Assembly (NCBI RefSeq): GCF_001428255.1
Contig: NZ_LMRW01000002.1
Location: forward strand, 62,001 to 126,000
Source of the DNA: Agromyces sp. Soil535
GTDB taxonomy: Bacteria > Actinomycetota > Actinomycetes > Actinomycetales > Microbacteriaceae
Direction: 5' to 3'
DNA: 64,000 bases
Of this stretch, positions 1-9,597 are shown one piece after another. Each line of letters starts with the position of its first letter. Positions within the stretch are counted from its first letter, which is position 1. The notes below the pieces were generated by a model, which ran no database searches, was not told the DNA's origin, and was given only the letters and a program-made list of their open reading frames with translations. A program made the translations under genes and the position numbers.

Positions 1-31
1 ACTGCTTGGTGACGCGGCGGAACTCGATCAT
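1..31 (-). CDS. ABC transporter ATP-binding protein, N-terminal fragment (cut by window edge)
   Basis: Ten codons are visible, beginning ATG at 31 and reading MIEFRRVTKQ. This is the usual opening of an ABC ATPase, in particular the osmoprotectant/glycine-betaine type, where an acidic-aromatic first strand is followed by VTKxY. A GAGG Shine-Dalgarno lies 6 nt upstream. The gene runs off the left edge, so the Walker motifs cannot be seen. It is read in the same direction as the TetR gene that ends at 150, so the two may be co-transcribed or the ATPase may be the target of the TetR protein. The ABC assignment is inferred from ten residues only. Confidence 0.5.
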   Translation of the reverse strand, partial: MIEFRRVTKQ

Positions 32-52
32 GGGCTGCCTCAATCCCCGTCT

Positions 53-66
53 CGGGTGGTCACCCG
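53..66. promoter_or_regulatory. 14-bp palindrome, candidate TetR operator
   Basis: CGGGTG-GT-CACCCG is a perfect 6-bp inverted repeat with a 2-bp centre. It lies 22-35 nt upstream of the ABC ATPase start and just after the TetR gene. GGAAC-N5-GTTCC follows directly at 67-81. The position fits an operator in the leader of the transporter gene. Binding by the adjacent TetR protein is inference. Confidence 0.4.
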
Positions 67-149
67 GAACAACGAGTTCCAGCCAAACACCATTCCCGTC
101 GCGAGGCAACGCGGCGCGACGCTCGGCATGCCGCCGGGAACGCCGGACC

Positions 150-821
150 TCAGGCGGCGGACGAGGCGGCGCGAGCCTCGCCGAGGTGCTCGGCGAGGTA
201 GTCGTGCACGAGACGCTTCGCCTCGGCGAGGTACCGCTCGTCGCCCGCCGGCTCCCGCTCGAACGCACGGCTGATGAGCGCGTCGCCGAGCTCGAGGGCC
301 ACGCCGAGCCGGAAGCGCAGTTCGGCGGCGGCGTCGCCGTCGGAGTCGAGGTCGAACTCGGCCTCGATCAGCATCGCCATGCGGTGGGCGAACTCGGGCT
401 CGCCGTCGCCGTCGGCGGTCTCGCGCCGGCCGGCGTGCACCACGGTGAAGCCGGGCTCGTCGCGGTAGAGGGCGGTGCACGCGTCGAGCGCGACATCGAC
501 GACGTCCCACCAGGTGCGGAGCTCCGTGCGCTCCATGTCGTCGGCGACGCGTTCGCGGAAGCGACGGATCGAACGCTCCCGGAGGGCGTGCAGCACCGCG
601 ACGCGGTCGGGGAAGTATCGGTACACCGTGCCGATCGACGCGCCGGCGCGCTCGGCCACCATCTGGGTCGTCAGGCGCTGGAAGCCGGTCTCGTCGACGA
701 TCTCGGCGGCAGCGTCGAGCAGCGCGTCGAGCCGCTGGGTGCTGCGCCGCTGCGTCGGCTCCGTGCGGACCGAGCGCCTCCGGCTTGGATCGGCCCCTAG
801 GATCAGGTCGACATTCGGCAC
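150..821 (-). CDS. TetR/AcrR family transcriptional regulator
   Basis: 223 residues from a GTG start at 821, chosen because GGGAGG lies at ideal distance upstream; a longer ATG reading to 965 would have no such site. The N-terminal helix-turn-helix is typical of TetR: LLDAAAEIVDETG, then TTQMVAERAGASIGTVYRYF at about residues 45-65, followed by an all-helical ligand domain containing an acidic stretch (FDLDSDGD). It probably represses the transporter gene that starts at 31 and/or itself. The ligand is unknown. TAGAGT at 848-853 is a candidate -10 on this strand. It diverges from the DUF2183 gene. Confidence 0.85.
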   Translation of the reverse strand: MPNVDLILGADPSRRRSVRTEPTQRRSTQRLDALLDAAAEIVDETGFQRLTTQMVAERAGASIGTVYRYFPDRVAVLHALRERSIRRFRERVADDMERTELRTWWDVVDVALDACTALYRDEPGFTVVHAGRRETADGDGEPEFAHRMAMLIEAEFDLDSDGDAAAELRFRLGVALELGDALISRAFEREPAGDERYLAEAKRLVHDYLAEHLGEARAASSAA

Positions 822-931
822 GGAACCTCCCTCACTTTGCGCGCTCCACTCTACCGGGACGTCAGCCGCCGCCCGACCACTGCAGGCGGCGCGTTTTCCG
901 ACCGGGCACAGGCCCATGCCAGACTGAGTGG

Positions 932-1990
932 ATGCCGGCGAGTCCCCCCACCCCGGCCGGATCACGGGAGCGCCAGGTCCGGCATCGCGCCGCGCGCCTC
1001 GAGGACTGGATCCACGACGTGCGCGAGCGCTGGGCGCGTCGGCGCGGGCACGCGCCGACGGTCGTGCCGTACACGGGCTACGGATCCACGGAGTGGGTGC
1101 GCGTGCTCTGCCGCGTGCTCCTCAGCCGGCCGATCGCAGCCGATGAGCCGTCCAAGCGCCGTCGCAAGCGCCGGGAGCAGGGCATCCGCGGATGGCGGAG
1201 CTTCACGAGCGTGCCGGTGGGCGACGTTCCCGTGGTCATCGAAGTGGGCGGTGAGCGCATCGAGGTGCTCGCCGATCGCGGCGGCGTCGTCGATACCCGG
1301 GTCCCCGTGGCGCTCTCCCCGGGCTGGCACCGGGCGACCCTGCAGACCGAGGGCTCCGAGGCCGTGGAGGCCCCCGTCTGGATCGTGGGGCCCGACGTCG
1401 ACTTCGGAATCATCTCCGACGTCGACGACACCGTGATGGTCACCGCACTCCCCCGCCCCCTCGTCGCCTTCTGGAACACGTTCGTCCTCGACGAGCACGC
1501 CCGCATCCCGACCCCGGGCATGGCGGTGCTCTTCGAGCGTCTCGTGCGCACGCATCCGGGCTCCCCGGTGATCTACCTCTCCACGGGTGCGTGGAATGTC
1601 GCCCCGACGCTCACGCGCTTCCTCTCGCGCAACCTCTACCCATCCGGCCCGCTGCTCCTGACGGACTGGGGTCCGACCCACGACCGGTTGTTCCGCAGCG
1701 GTCGTGCGCACAAGGAGGAGAACCTCCGGCGGCTCGCGGACGAGTTCCCCGGCGTACGATGGCTCCTCATCGGCGACGACGGGCAGCACGACGAGGAGCT
1801 CTACGCGCGGTTCGCGGCCGAGCATCCCGACCGTGTCGCCGCCGTCGCGATCCGCCGCCTCTCCACGGGTGAGGCCGTGCTCGCGGGCGGCCGCACGAAG
1901 GCCGAGCAGCACGGCGCCGAGGTGCCGTGGGTCTCGGCGAGCGACGGGTCCACCCTCGCCGACCAGCTTTCCGACATCGGCCTGCTGTAG
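932..1990 (+). CDS. DUF2183 / App1-type phosphatase domain protein
   Basis: 352 residues from ATG at 932; CAGACT ends 6 nt before it, suggesting a leaderless start. The N-terminal half includes a beta-rich segment. The C-terminal half is the App1 catalytic domain (HAD-like), with FGIISDVDDTVM at about residue 160 giving the DxDxT nucleophile motif, VIYLSTGAWN as motif II, and HKEENL plus LLIGDDGQHDEE as the later HAD motifs. In yeast App1 is a phosphatidate phosphatase. The bacterial substrate is not known. No signal peptide is seen, so it is probably cytoplasmic. Convergent with pyrD. Confidence 0.85.
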   Translation: MPASPPTPAGSRERQVRHRAARLEDWIHDVRERWARRRGHAPTVVPYTGYGSTEWVRVLCRVLLSRPIAADEPSKRRRKRREQGIRGWRSFTSVPVGDVPVVIEVGGERIEVLADRGGVVDTRVPVALSPGWHRATLQTEGSEAVEAPVWIVGPDVDFGIISDVDDTVMVTALPRPLVAFWNTFVLDEHARIPTPGMAVLFERLVRTHPGSPVIYLSTGAWNVAPTLTRFLSRNLYPSGPLLLTDWGPTHDRLFRSGRAHKEENLRRLADEFPGVRWLLIGDDGQHDEELYARFAAEHPDRVAAVAIRRLSTGEAVLAGGRTKAEQHGAEVPWVSASDGSTLADQLSDIGLL

Positions 1991-2030
1991 GCCCATCGCC
2001 GGCCCGCGATCTGGTGGTCGGCCCGGAGGG

Positions 2031-3098
2031 TCAGGACGCCGCGGTCACCGCTGCGGTGCGCTCGGCGCGCGACCGCCGGATCCGGGCGAGGCCGCGGTTG
2101 ACCTGCCGCGCCCACAGCGGCCCGCGGTAGATGAACGCCGTGTACCCCTGCACGAGCGTCGCGCCCGCGTCGAGGCGGTCCTGCACGTCGGCAGCCGTCT
2201 CGACACCGCCCACCGAGATCACGCACTGCTCGGCCGGGACATTCGCCCTCACCAGGCGCAGGACCTCGAGCGAGCGGGCCGCGAGCGGCGCACCCGAGAG
2301 ACCGCCGGGGCCGACCCGCTCGATGACGGATGCCGGTGCGCTGAGTCCCTCGCGGGAGATCGTGGTGTTCGTGGCGATGATCCCGTCGAGTCCGAGCCGG
2401 GTGACGAGCTCGCAGATGCGCACGACCTCCTCGTCGGCGAGGTCGGGTGCGATCTTCACGAGCAGCGGCGCCCTGCCCGCTGCGGCGCGCACCGCCTCGA
2501 GGAGCGGCGCGAGGGCGTCGAGCTCCTGCAGGCCGCGCAGGCCAGGAGTGTTCGGCGAACTCACGTTCACCACGAGGTAGTCGGCGTAGGGGGCGAGCAC
2601 GCGTGCGCTCCGCTCGTAGTCGGGGACGGCGTCCTCGACGGGCGTCACCCTGCTCTTGCCGATGTTCACGCCGAGCACCGGCCGGTGCGTGCGACGTGCG
2701 AGCCGTGAGAGGCGCCCGACCGCGGCATCCGCCCCGCCGTTGTTGAACCCCATGCGGTTCACGAGCGCACGGTCGCCGAGGAGGCGGAAGAGGCGCGGCC
2801 GCTCGTTGCCGGGCTGGGCGACCGACGTGATCGTACCCACCTCCACGTGACCGAACCCGAGCTGGCCCAGCCCGCGCACGGCGAGGGCGTCCTTGTCGAA
2901 CCCCGCGGCCAGGCCGAAGGGCGAGGGGAACGTGCGGCCGAGTGCCTGCACCTCGAGCGACCGGTCGGGCCGCGTGAAGCGCTCCACGAGACGCCCCACG
3001 CCCAGGGTCGGCAGGGCCCGGATGACCCGGAAGGCGAGGTGATGGGCGTCCTCGGGGTCCATGCGGGACAGGACGAGGGAGAAGAGAAGTCGATACAT
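2031..3098 (-). CDS. pyrD: Dihydroorotate dehydrogenase (quinone), class 2
   Basis: 355 residues, normal for the membrane-associated class 2 enzyme that oxidises dihydroorotate to orotate with a quinone in pyrimidine synthesis. The N-terminal helix (MYRLLFSLVLSRMDPEDAHH) is the class 2 membrane/quinone segment. FMN-barrel motifs are present: PFGLAAGFDKD, VGTITSVAQPGN, NRMGFNNGGAD, VNVSSPNTPGLRGLQ (with the catalytic-serine region) and ATNTTISREGL. TAGCCT lies 10 nt before the ATG. No other pyr gene is adjacent. Confidence 0.95.
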   Translation of the reverse strand: MYRLLFSLVLSRMDPEDAHHLAFRVIRALPTLGVGRLVERFTRPDRSLEVQALGRTFPSPFGLAAGFDKDALAVRGLGQLGFGHVEVGTITSVAQPGNERPRLFRLLGDRALVNRMGFNNGGADAAVGRLSRLARRTHRPVLGVNIGKSRVTPVEDAVPDYERSARVLAPYADYLVVNVSSPNTPGLRGLQELDALAPLLEAVRAAAGRAPLLVKIAPDLADEEVVRICELVTRLGLDGIIATNTTISREGLSAPASVIERVGPGGLSGAPLAARSLEVLRLVRANVPAEQCVISVGGVETAADVQDRLDAGATLVQGYTAFIYRGPLWARQVNRGLARIRRSRAERTAAVTAAS

Positions 3099-3134
3099 GC
3101 CGGGACTCAGGCTATCGGAGCCGCGTCGGCCACC

Positions 3135-3608
3135 TCACTCGACGGGGCGTGCGGGCAGGCGGCCGTGCTCCGCGCGGAGCTGGCCGATGGCCGACTCGAA
3201 GTCGTCGAGTGATTCGAACGCCTGGTACACGCTCGCGAAGCGGAGGTACGCCACCTCGTCGAGCTCGCGGAGCGGCGGCAGGATCGCGAGTCCGATGTCG
3301 TTGGCCTCGATCTGCGAAGCGCCCGTCGAGCGGATCGTCTCCTCGACCTTCTGCGCGAGCACCGCGAGGTCGGTGTCGGTGACCGGGCGGCCCTGGCACG
3401 CCTTCTTCACGCCGGCGACGACCTTCTCGCGGCTGAAGGGCTCGATGACCCCGCTGCGCTTGATGACCGCGAGGCTCGCGGTCTCGGTGGTGGAGAACCG
3501 CCGGCCGCATTCGGGGCACTGCCGGCGGCGTCGGATGGCGAGTCCGTCATCGCTCGTGCGCGAGTCGATGACACGGGAGTCCGGGTAACGGCAGAACGGG
3601 CAGTGCAT
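3135..3608 (-). CDS. nrdR: Transcriptional repressor NrdR
   Basis: 157 residues, full length. The N-terminal zinc ribbon has C3/C6 (CPFC) and C31/C34 (CPEC), followed by the ATP-cone from about 46 to 136. NrdR senses ATP/dATP and represses ribonucleotide reductase genes through NrdR boxes. No nrd gene lies in this window, so its targets are elsewhere. The start at 3608 is supported by GGGAG 4 nt upstream and by a TAGGCT box 9 nt upstream. In many actinobacteria nrdR sits near dnaE or lexA; here it lies downstream of hisD in the same direction. Confidence 0.95.
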   Translation of the reverse strand: MHCPFCRYPDSRVIDSRTSDDGLAIRRRRQCPECGRRFSTTETASLAVIKRSGVIEPFSREKVVAGVKKACQGRPVTDTDLAVLAQKVEETIRSTGASQIEANDIGLAILPPLRELDEVAYLRFASVYQAFESLDDFESAIGQLRAEHGRLPARPVE

Positions 3609-3698
3609 GGTGCTCCCAGCCTAGCGGGGCCGGATCGCCGCCCGGCCGCGTTCGCCGTGGGCGCGCCGGGACGTGGGCGACGGGTGCCGGGCGCGGCC

Positions 3699-5006
3699 TC
3701 AGTCGTCGAAGCGCGCCGACACGGCCTCGCCGTGCGCCGGGAGGTCCTCCTCGGCCGACAACGCCGCGATCACGGGTGCGACCTCTCGGAGGGCGGCCTC
3801 GCCGTAGCGCACGACCTGCTGCGGCCGCAGGAACGTCGCCGCCGAGAGGCCGGCGGCCGACCGCGCCTGGCCGCCGGTGGGCAGCACGTGGTTGGAGCCG
3901 GCCGCGTAGTCGCCGAGGCTCACGGGCGAGTACGGTCCGACGAAGATCGCCCCGGCATTCTCGATGCGCGCGAGCACCGCGTCGGTGTCGCGCACCTGGA
4001 TCTCGAGGTGCTCGGGCCCGAACGCGTTCGAGAAGTCCGCCGCCTGCCACAGGTCGTCGACGAGCACCACGGCCGACTGGGCGCCCTCGACGGCCGTGCG
4101 CACGCGCGCCGAGTGCTTCGTCGCCGCGACCCGCGCCTCGAGTCGCTCCCGCACCCGGTCGGCGAGGTCGACCGAGTCGGTGACGAGCACCGCTGCCGCG
4201 AGCTCGTCGTGCTCGGCCTGGCTCACGAGGTCGGCGGCCACGAGATCGGCGTCGGCCGAGCCGTCGGCGATCACGAGGATGTCGGTGGGGCCGGCCTCGG
4301 CGTCGATTCCGGTGACGCCCTGCACGAGTCGCTTCGCCGCCGCGACGTAGACGTTGCCCGGCCCGGTCACGCGCTGCACCGGCTCGAGCCCCAGGTCGGG
4401 CACGCCGTACGCGAAGGCGCCGATCGCTCCGGCGCCGCCCATCGCGTACACCTCGGTGATGCCGAGCAGGGCCGCGGCGGCGGCGATCGTGGGATGGATG
4501 CGCCCGCCGAACGCAGCCTGGGCCGGCGACGCGAGCGCGATGGAGCGCACGCCCGCGACCTGCGCGGGCACCACGTTCATGACGACGCTCGACGGGTAGA
4601 CCGCCTTGCCGCCGGGCACGTACAGGCCCACCCTGCCCACGGGCTGCCAGCGCTGCTCGACGATCGCACCGTCGCCGAGCACGGTGCGCTCGGGCGCGGG
4701 CACCTGCGCCGCGCTCGCGGCGCGGACCCGTGAGATCGTCGACTCCAGCGCTGCACGGACGTCGGGAGCGAGTGCGCCGACCGCCGCCTCGAGCTCCGCA
4801 GCGGGCACTCGCACGGTCGCCGGCCGCACGCCGTCGAAGCGCTCCGCCTGGTCGACGAGTGCCGACGCCCCATGCTCGCGCACGTCGTCGATGAGCGCCT
4901 GGGCCGCGTCGAGCGCCGCGGTGACATCCGTCGCGGCACGCGGGACGAGGGCGAGCAGCTCGCTCGCCGATGGACGGGTTCCGCGCAGGTCGATGGTTCG
5001 CAGCAT
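3699..5006 (-). CDS. hisD: Histidinol dehydrogenase
   Basis: 435 residues, the usual length. It catalyses the last two NAD-dependent oxidations of L-histidinol to L-histidine. Recognisable segments are VPGGKAVYPSSVVMNVVPA, the GAGAIGAFAYG region, VQRVTGPGNVYVAAAK, the IDAEAGPTDILVIAD loop, and the SQAEHDE and EHLEI segments that contribute zinc and catalytic histidines. It stands alone, without hisC or hisB downstream; nrdR follows 90 bp after it. TAGGCT lies 9 nt upstream of the ATG. Confidence 0.95.
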   Translation of the reverse strand: MLRTIDLRGTRPSASELLALVPRAATDVTAALDAAQALIDDVREHGASALVDQAERFDGVRPATVRVPAAELEAAVGALAPDVRAALESTISRVRAASAAQVPAPERTVLGDGAIVEQRWQPVGRVGLYVPGGKAVYPSSVVMNVVPAQVAGVRSIALASPAQAAFGGRIHPTIAAAAALLGITEVYAMGGAGAIGAFAYGVPDLGLEPVQRVTGPGNVYVAAAKRLVQGVTGIDAEAGPTDILVIADGSADADLVAADLVSQAEHDELAAAVLVTDSVDLADRVRERLEARVAATKHSARVRTAVEGAQSAVVLVDDLWQAADFSNAFGPEHLEIQVRDTDAVLARIENAGAIFVGPYSPVSLGDYAAGSNHVLPTGGQARSAAGLSAATFLRPQQVVRYGEAALREVAPVIAALSAEEDLPAHGEAVSARFDD

Positions 5007-5053
5007 GGCCCGACCAGCCTACCCAGCCGGGCGGACCCCGATCGATGCGGGCG

Positions 5054-8000
5054 TCACACGAGGCAGTTCGGGCCGAGCAGGCTCTTCAGCTCGCCGTAGA
5101 GGTCGGCCGTGACCTGCACCGGGTACGGCAACTCGAACACGCGAGCAGTGCGCCCCTTCACGAGCCGCAGCCGCACCTCGGTCTCGCCGCGGTGCCGGAT
5201 GAGCACGTCGCCGAGTGCCGCGATCGTGTCGGTCGTGGCGCGCACGTCGGGCAGCGAGATGATCACCGGCCCTGTCTCGTCGCCCTGCCCGAGCTCCGGT
5301 GAGAAGACGCTGTAGGCGTGCAGGTTCATGCCGTCGTCGCGCATGCTCACGCGGCCGCGGACGACGACGATCGAGTCGCCCTTCAGCCCCGGCGCGAACT
5401 CCTGGTACGCCTTGCCCATGAACATCACGGTGATCTCGCCCGAGAAGTCCTCGACCTGGATCATGCCGTACTGGTTGCCGCTCTGCCGCGCCACGCGGTG
5501 CTGCACGCTCGTGACGAGGCCGGCGATGGTGACGGTCTCGCCGTCCTGCGTGGCATCCGACGATACCAGCTCGGTGATCGTGGTCGACGCGTGCTTCGCG
5601 AGCGGCACCTCGAGCCCGGCGAGCGGATGGTCGGAGACGTAGAGCCCCAGCATCTCGCGCTCGAACGCGAGCTTGTCGCGCTTGGCCCACTCGGGCCGGT
5701 CGGGCACCAGGGACGGCGCCGCAGCCTTCTCGTGCTCCTCGAAGAGGCTGTCGAAGTCGAAGCCGACGTCGCCGACCTCCTCGGCGCGCTTCTCCTTCAC
5801 GGCCGACTCCACCGCGCCCTCGTGGATCTCGACGAGCGCACGCCGCGTGTGCCCGAGCGAGTCGAACGCACCCGCCTTCACGAGCGACTCGATCGTGCGC
5901 TTGTTCGCGACCTGGATCGGCGACTTCTTCAGGAAGTCGTGGAACGACTCGAACCGCCCGTGCTGCTCGCGCGCGGCGCGGATCGCGTCGACCACGTTGA
6001 AGCCCACGTTGCGCACCGCGCCGAGCCCGAAGCGGATGTCGTCGCCGACGGCCGCGAAGTACCCGATCGACTCGTTCACGTCGGGCGGCAGCACCTTGAT
6101 GCCCATGCGCCGGCACTCGTTGAGGTACAGCGCGAGCTTGTCGCGCGCGTCGCCGACGCTCGTGAGGAGGGCCGCCATGTACTCAGCGGGGAAGTGCGCC
6201 TTCAGGTACGCCGTCCAGTAGCTGAGCACGCCGTAGGCCGCCGAGTGCGCCTTGTTGAACGCGTAGTCGGAGAATGGCAGCAGGATGTCCCACAGCGTCT
6301 TGATCGCGGCATCCGAGTAGCCGTTGGCCTTCATGCCCGCCGAGAAGCCCGCGTGCTGCTTGTCGAGCTCGGACTTCTTCTTCTTGCCCATCGCACGCCG
6401 CAGGATGTCGGCCTGCCCTAGCGAGAACCCGGCGACGCGCTGCGCGATCGCCATGACCTGCTCCTGGTAGATGATGAGGCCGTAGCTCGCGTCGAGGATG
6501 TCCTTCAGCGGCTCCTCGAGCTCGGGGTGGATGGGCGTGATCGGCTGCAGGCCGTTCTTGCGCAGCGCGTAGTTGATATGCGAGTTCGCGCCCATCGGCC
6601 CCGGACGGTACAGCGCGATGACGGCCGAGATGTCCTCGAAGTTGTCGGGTTTCATCTGCCGCAGCAGCGAGCGCATGGGGCCGCCGTCGAGCTGGAACAC
6701 GCCGAGCGTGTCGCCCTTGCCGAGCAGCTCGTACGCGCCCGCGTCGTCGAGCGCGAGGTCTTCGAGCACCGGACGGAATCCGCGGTTCGCCTCGATGTTG
6801 TCGAGGGCGTCGTCGACGATGGTGAGGTTGCGCAGCCCCAGGAAGTCCATCTTGATGAGCCCGAGCGATTCGCACGCCGGGTAGTCGAACTGCGTGACGA
6901 CCTGGCCGTCCTGCTCCCGCTTCATGATCGGGATGATGTCGATGAGCGGGTCGCTCGACATGATCACGCCCGCGGCGTGCACGCCCCATTGTCGCTTCAG
7001 GTTCTCGAGCCCGAGCGCGGTCTCGAAGACCGTCTTCGCCTCGGCATCCGTCTCGATGAGCGCGCGGATGTCGCCCGCCTCCTTGTAGCGGGGATGGTCC
7101 TTGTCGAGGATGCCCGACAGCGGGATGTCCTTGCCCATGATCGCGGGCGGCATCGCCTTCGTGAGCTTCTCGCCCATCCCGAACGGGAACCCGAGCACGC
7201 GGGACGAGTCCTTGAGGGCCTGCTTCGCCTTGATCGTGCCGTAGGTCACGATCTGCGCGACGCGCTCGTCGCCGTACTTCTCGGTGACGTACCTGATGAC
7301 CTCACCGCGACGGCGCTCGTCGAAGTCCACGTCGAAGTCGGGCATGGACACGCGATCCGGGTTCAGGAAGCGCTCGAAGATGAGGCCGTGCCGCAGGGGG
7401 TCGAGGTCGGTGATGCGCATCGCGTACGCGGCCATCGAGCCCGCACCGGAGCCACGGCCGGGGCCCACGCGGATGCCGTGGTTCTTCGACCAGTTGATGA
7501 AGTCGGCAACCACCAGGAAGTAGCCGGGAAACCCCATCTGGCTGATCACGCCGACCTCGTAGTCGGCCTGCCGGCGCACGTCGTCGGGGATACCGTTGGG
7601 GTACCGCACATGCAGGCCGCGCTCGACCTCCTTGACGAACCAGCTCTCCTCGCTCTCGCCGTCTGGAACAGGGAACCGCGGCATGAAGTTCGCGCTCGTG
7701 TTGAACTGCACGTTCGCGCGCTCGGCGATGAGGAGCGTGTTGTCGCAGGCCTCGGGGTGGTCGCGGAAGACGTGCCGCATCTCCGCGGCGGACTTCAGGT
7801 AGAACTCGTCGGCGTCGAACTTGAACCGGTTGGGATCGTCGAGCGTCGAGCCCGACTGCACGCAGAGGAGCGCCGCGTGGCTCTTCGCGTCGTGCGCGTG
7901 CGTGTAGTGCAGGTCGTTGGTCGCCACGAGCGGCAGGTCGAGCTGCTTCGCGAGGCGCAGGAGGTCGTCCATGATGCGGCGCTCGATGCCGAGCCCGTGG

Positions 8001-8584
8001 TCCATGATCTCGGCGAAGTAGTTCTGCTTGCCGAAGATGTCCCGGTAGTCGGATGCCGCCTTCACGGCCTCGTCGTACTGGCCCAACCGCAGGCGGGTCT
8101 GCACCTCGCCCGACGCGCAGCCCGTGGTGGCGATGAGCCCGGCGGAGTACGTCCGCAGGAGCTCGCGGTCCATGCGCGGCTTGAAGTAGTAGCCCTCGAT
8201 CGAGGCGAGGCTCGAGAGCCGGAACAGGTTGTGCATGCCCTCGGTCGTCTCCGACAGAAGGGTCATGTGCGTGTACGCACCCGACCCGGACACATCGTCC
8301 TCGCCGCCGCTGCCCCAGCGCACTCGGGTGCGATCGCCGCGGGGCGTTCCGGGCGTGATGTACGCCTCGGTGCCGATGATCGGCTTGATGCCCGCGTCGG
8401 TGGCCTGCTTCCAGAAGTCGTAGGCGCCGAAGACGTTGCCGTGGTCGGTGACCGCCACCGCGGGCATGCCCTCGCCCTGCGCCGCCTTGATCAGCTCGCC
8501 GATCCGGGCGGCGCCGTCGAGCATCGAGTACTCGCTGTGCACGTGCAGGTGGACGAAGGAATCGGCGGCCACGGGGCTCCTCAT
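5054..8584 (-). CDS. dnaE: DNA polymerase III subunit alpha
   Basis: 1176 residues, a DnaE1-type replicative polymerase without an internal DnaQ-type exonuclease domain. It opens with a PHP domain (FVHLHVHSEYSMLDG, residues 10-24). The palm acidic motif PDFDVDF is at 415-421, with GPGRGSGAGSM just before it. Finger and thumb regions, the helix-hairpin-helix and a C-terminal OB fold (VTIAGLVTSVQHR) follow. The ATG at 8584 is used; a GTG four codons later is possible. TAGACT at 8622-8627 may be its -10. The rluD-lspA-divIVA genes lie upstream on the same strand, as in other actinobacteria. Confidence 0.97.
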   Translation of the reverse strand: MRSPVAADSFVHLHVHSEYSMLDGAARIGELIKAAQGEGMPAVAVTDHGNVFGAYDFWKQATDAGIKPIIGTEAYITPGTPRGDRTRVRWGSGGEDDVSGSGAYTHMTLLSETTEGMHNLFRLSSLASIEGYYFKPRMDRELLRTYSAGLIATTGCASGEVQTRLRLGQYDEAVKAASDYRDIFGKQNYFAEIMDHGLGIERRIMDDLLRLAKQLDLPLVATNDLHYTHAHDAKSHAALLCVQSGSTLDDPNRFKFDADEFYLKSAAEMRHVFRDHPEACDNTLLIAERANVQFNTSANFMPRFPVPDGESEESWFVKEVERGLHVRYPNGIPDDVRRQADYEVGVISQMGFPGYFLVVADFINWSKNHGIRVGPGRGSGAGSMAAYAMRITDLDPLRHGLIFERFLNPDRVSMPDFDVDFDERRRGEVIRYVTEKYGDERVAQIVTYGTIKAKQALKDSSRVLGFPFGMGEKLTKAMPPAIMGKDIPLSGILDKDHPRYKEAGDIRALIETDAEAKTVFETALGLENLKRQWGVHAAGVIMSSDPLIDIIPIMKREQDGQVVTQFDYPACESLGLIKMDFLGLRNLTIVDDALDNIEANRGFRPVLEDLALDDAGAYELLGKGDTLGVFQLDGGPMRSLLRQMKPDNFEDISAVIALYRPGPMGANSHINYALRKNGLQPITPIHPELEEPLKDILDASYGLIIYQEQVMAIAQRVAGFSLGQADILRRAMGKKKKSELDKQHAGFSAGMKANGYSDAAIKTLWDILLPFSDYAFNKAHSAAYGVLSYWTAYLKAHFPAEYMAALLTSVGDARDKLALYLNECRRMGIKVLPPDVNESIGYFAAVGDDIRFGLGAVRNVGFNVVDAIRAAREQHGRFESFHDFLKKSPIQVANKRTIESLVKAGAFDSLGHTRRALVEIHEGAVESAVKEKRAEEVGDVGFDFDSLFEEHEKAAAPSLVPDRPEWAKRDKLAFEREMLGLYVSDHPLAGLEVPLAKHASTTITELVSSDATQDGETVTIAGLVTSVQHRVARQSGNQYGMIQVEDFSGEITVMFMGKAYQEFAPGLKGDSIVVVRGRVSMRDDGMNLHAYSVFSPELGQGDETGPVIISLPDVRATTDTIAALGDVLIRHRGETEVRLRLVKGRTARVFELPYPVQVTADLYGELKSLLGPNCLV

Positions 8585-8674
8585 CGGGGGTGCTGCGAGG
8601 TGGGTTCTCGGGGGTCTTCAAAGTCTATGGCGACCCGGCGACGACCCGGCCGGTCGACGTCGCGTGTCCTGACG

Positions 8675-9595
8675 TCAGTCGCCGCGGAGCACGTCGAGCG
8701 CGTGCGCGAGGTCGGCCGGGTACTCCGACTCGAACGTCGTCCACCTCCCGGTGCCCGGATGCGTCAGCGAGAGTTCCTTGGCGTGCAGCCACTGACGGGT
8801 CAGGCCCAGCCGTGCCGAGAGTGTCGGGTCGGCGCCGTACATGGCGTCGCCCGCGCACGGATGCCGCTGGGCGGCCATGTGCACGCGGATCTGGTGCGTG
8901 CGCCCCGTCTCGAGGTGAACGTCGAGGAGTGAGGCGTACGGGAACGCCTCGATCGTCTCGTAGTGCGTCACCGCGTGCTTGCCGGAGGCGGTCACCGCGA
9001 ACTTCCATTCCGAGCGCGGATGCCTCCCGACCGGCGCGTCGATCGTGCCGGCGAGCGGGTCGGGATGCCCCTGCACCACCGTGTGGTAGATCTTCTCGAC
9101 CTCGCGGTCGTGGAACTGGCGCTTCAGCTCGGTGTAGGCGCGCTCCGACTTCGCGACGACCATGAGCCCGCTCGTGCCCGCGTCCAGACGGTGCACGACG
9201 CCCTGGCGCTCGGGCGCTCCCGACGTGGAGATGCGGAAGCCCGCCGCCGCGAGTGCGCCGACCACGGTCGGGCCGTCCCAGCCGAGCGAAGGATGTGCGG
9301 CGACACCCGCCGGCTTGTCGACGACCACGACGTCGTCGTCGTCGTGCACGATCCCGAGCCCGGGCACCGCGACCGGCACGACCTCGAGCGTGCGCGGCGG
9401 CTCCCAGCTCACCTCGAGCCAGCCGCCGGCGCGGAGCCGGTCGGACTTGTCGACGGATGCCCCGTCGAGCACGGCTCCCCCGGCCGCTGCGATCTCGGCT
9501 GCCTGGGTGCGCGAGAAGCCGAGGAGCTTCGCGAGCCCCTGGTCGACGCGCACCCCGTCGAGCCCGTCGGGCACGGGGAACGAGCGGTGCTCCAT
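8675..9595 (-). CDS. rluD: RluA/RluD family 23S rRNA pseudouridine synthase
   Basis: 306 residues from the ATG at 9595, only 2 bp after the lspA stop. An S4 RNA-binding domain comes first ([20 protein letters not shown], then [11 protein letters not shown]). The catalytic domain has the [16 protein letters not shown] signature, whose Asp is the nucleophile, and the RTHQIRVHM motif. The family converts uridines in 23S rRNA helix 69 or similar sites; the exact target is inferred. The lspA-rlu-dnaE arrangement is conserved in Actinobacteria (for example Rv1539-Rv1547). Confidence 0.92.
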   Translation of the reverse strand: MEHRSFPVPDGLDGVRVDQGLAKLLGFSRTQAAEIAAAGGAVLDGASVDKSDRLRAGGWLEVSWEPPRTLEVVPVAVPGLGIVHDDDDVVVVDKPAGVAAHPSLGWDGPTVVGALAAAGFRISTSGAPERQGVVHRLDAGTSGLMVVAKSERAYTELKRQFHDREVEKIYHTVVQGHPDPLAGTIDAPVGRHPRSEWKFAVTASGKHAVTHYETIEAFPYASLLDVHLETGRTHQIRVHMAAQRHPCAGDAMYGADPTLSARLGLTRQWLHAKELSLTHPGTGRWTTFESEYPADLAHALDVLRGD

Positions 9596-9597
9596 GC

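Noticed and set aside
6-800. 264-codon plus-strand frame opposite the TetR gene
   Set aside because: Antisense shadow; the TetR protein on the minus strand has a clear HTH and SD.
6527-8932. 801-codon open frame on the plus strand opposite dnaE
   Set aside because: It is the high-GC mirror of the dnaE reading frame; its translation is low-complexity, rich in Arg/Val/Glu/His, with no recognisable domain and no start signals.
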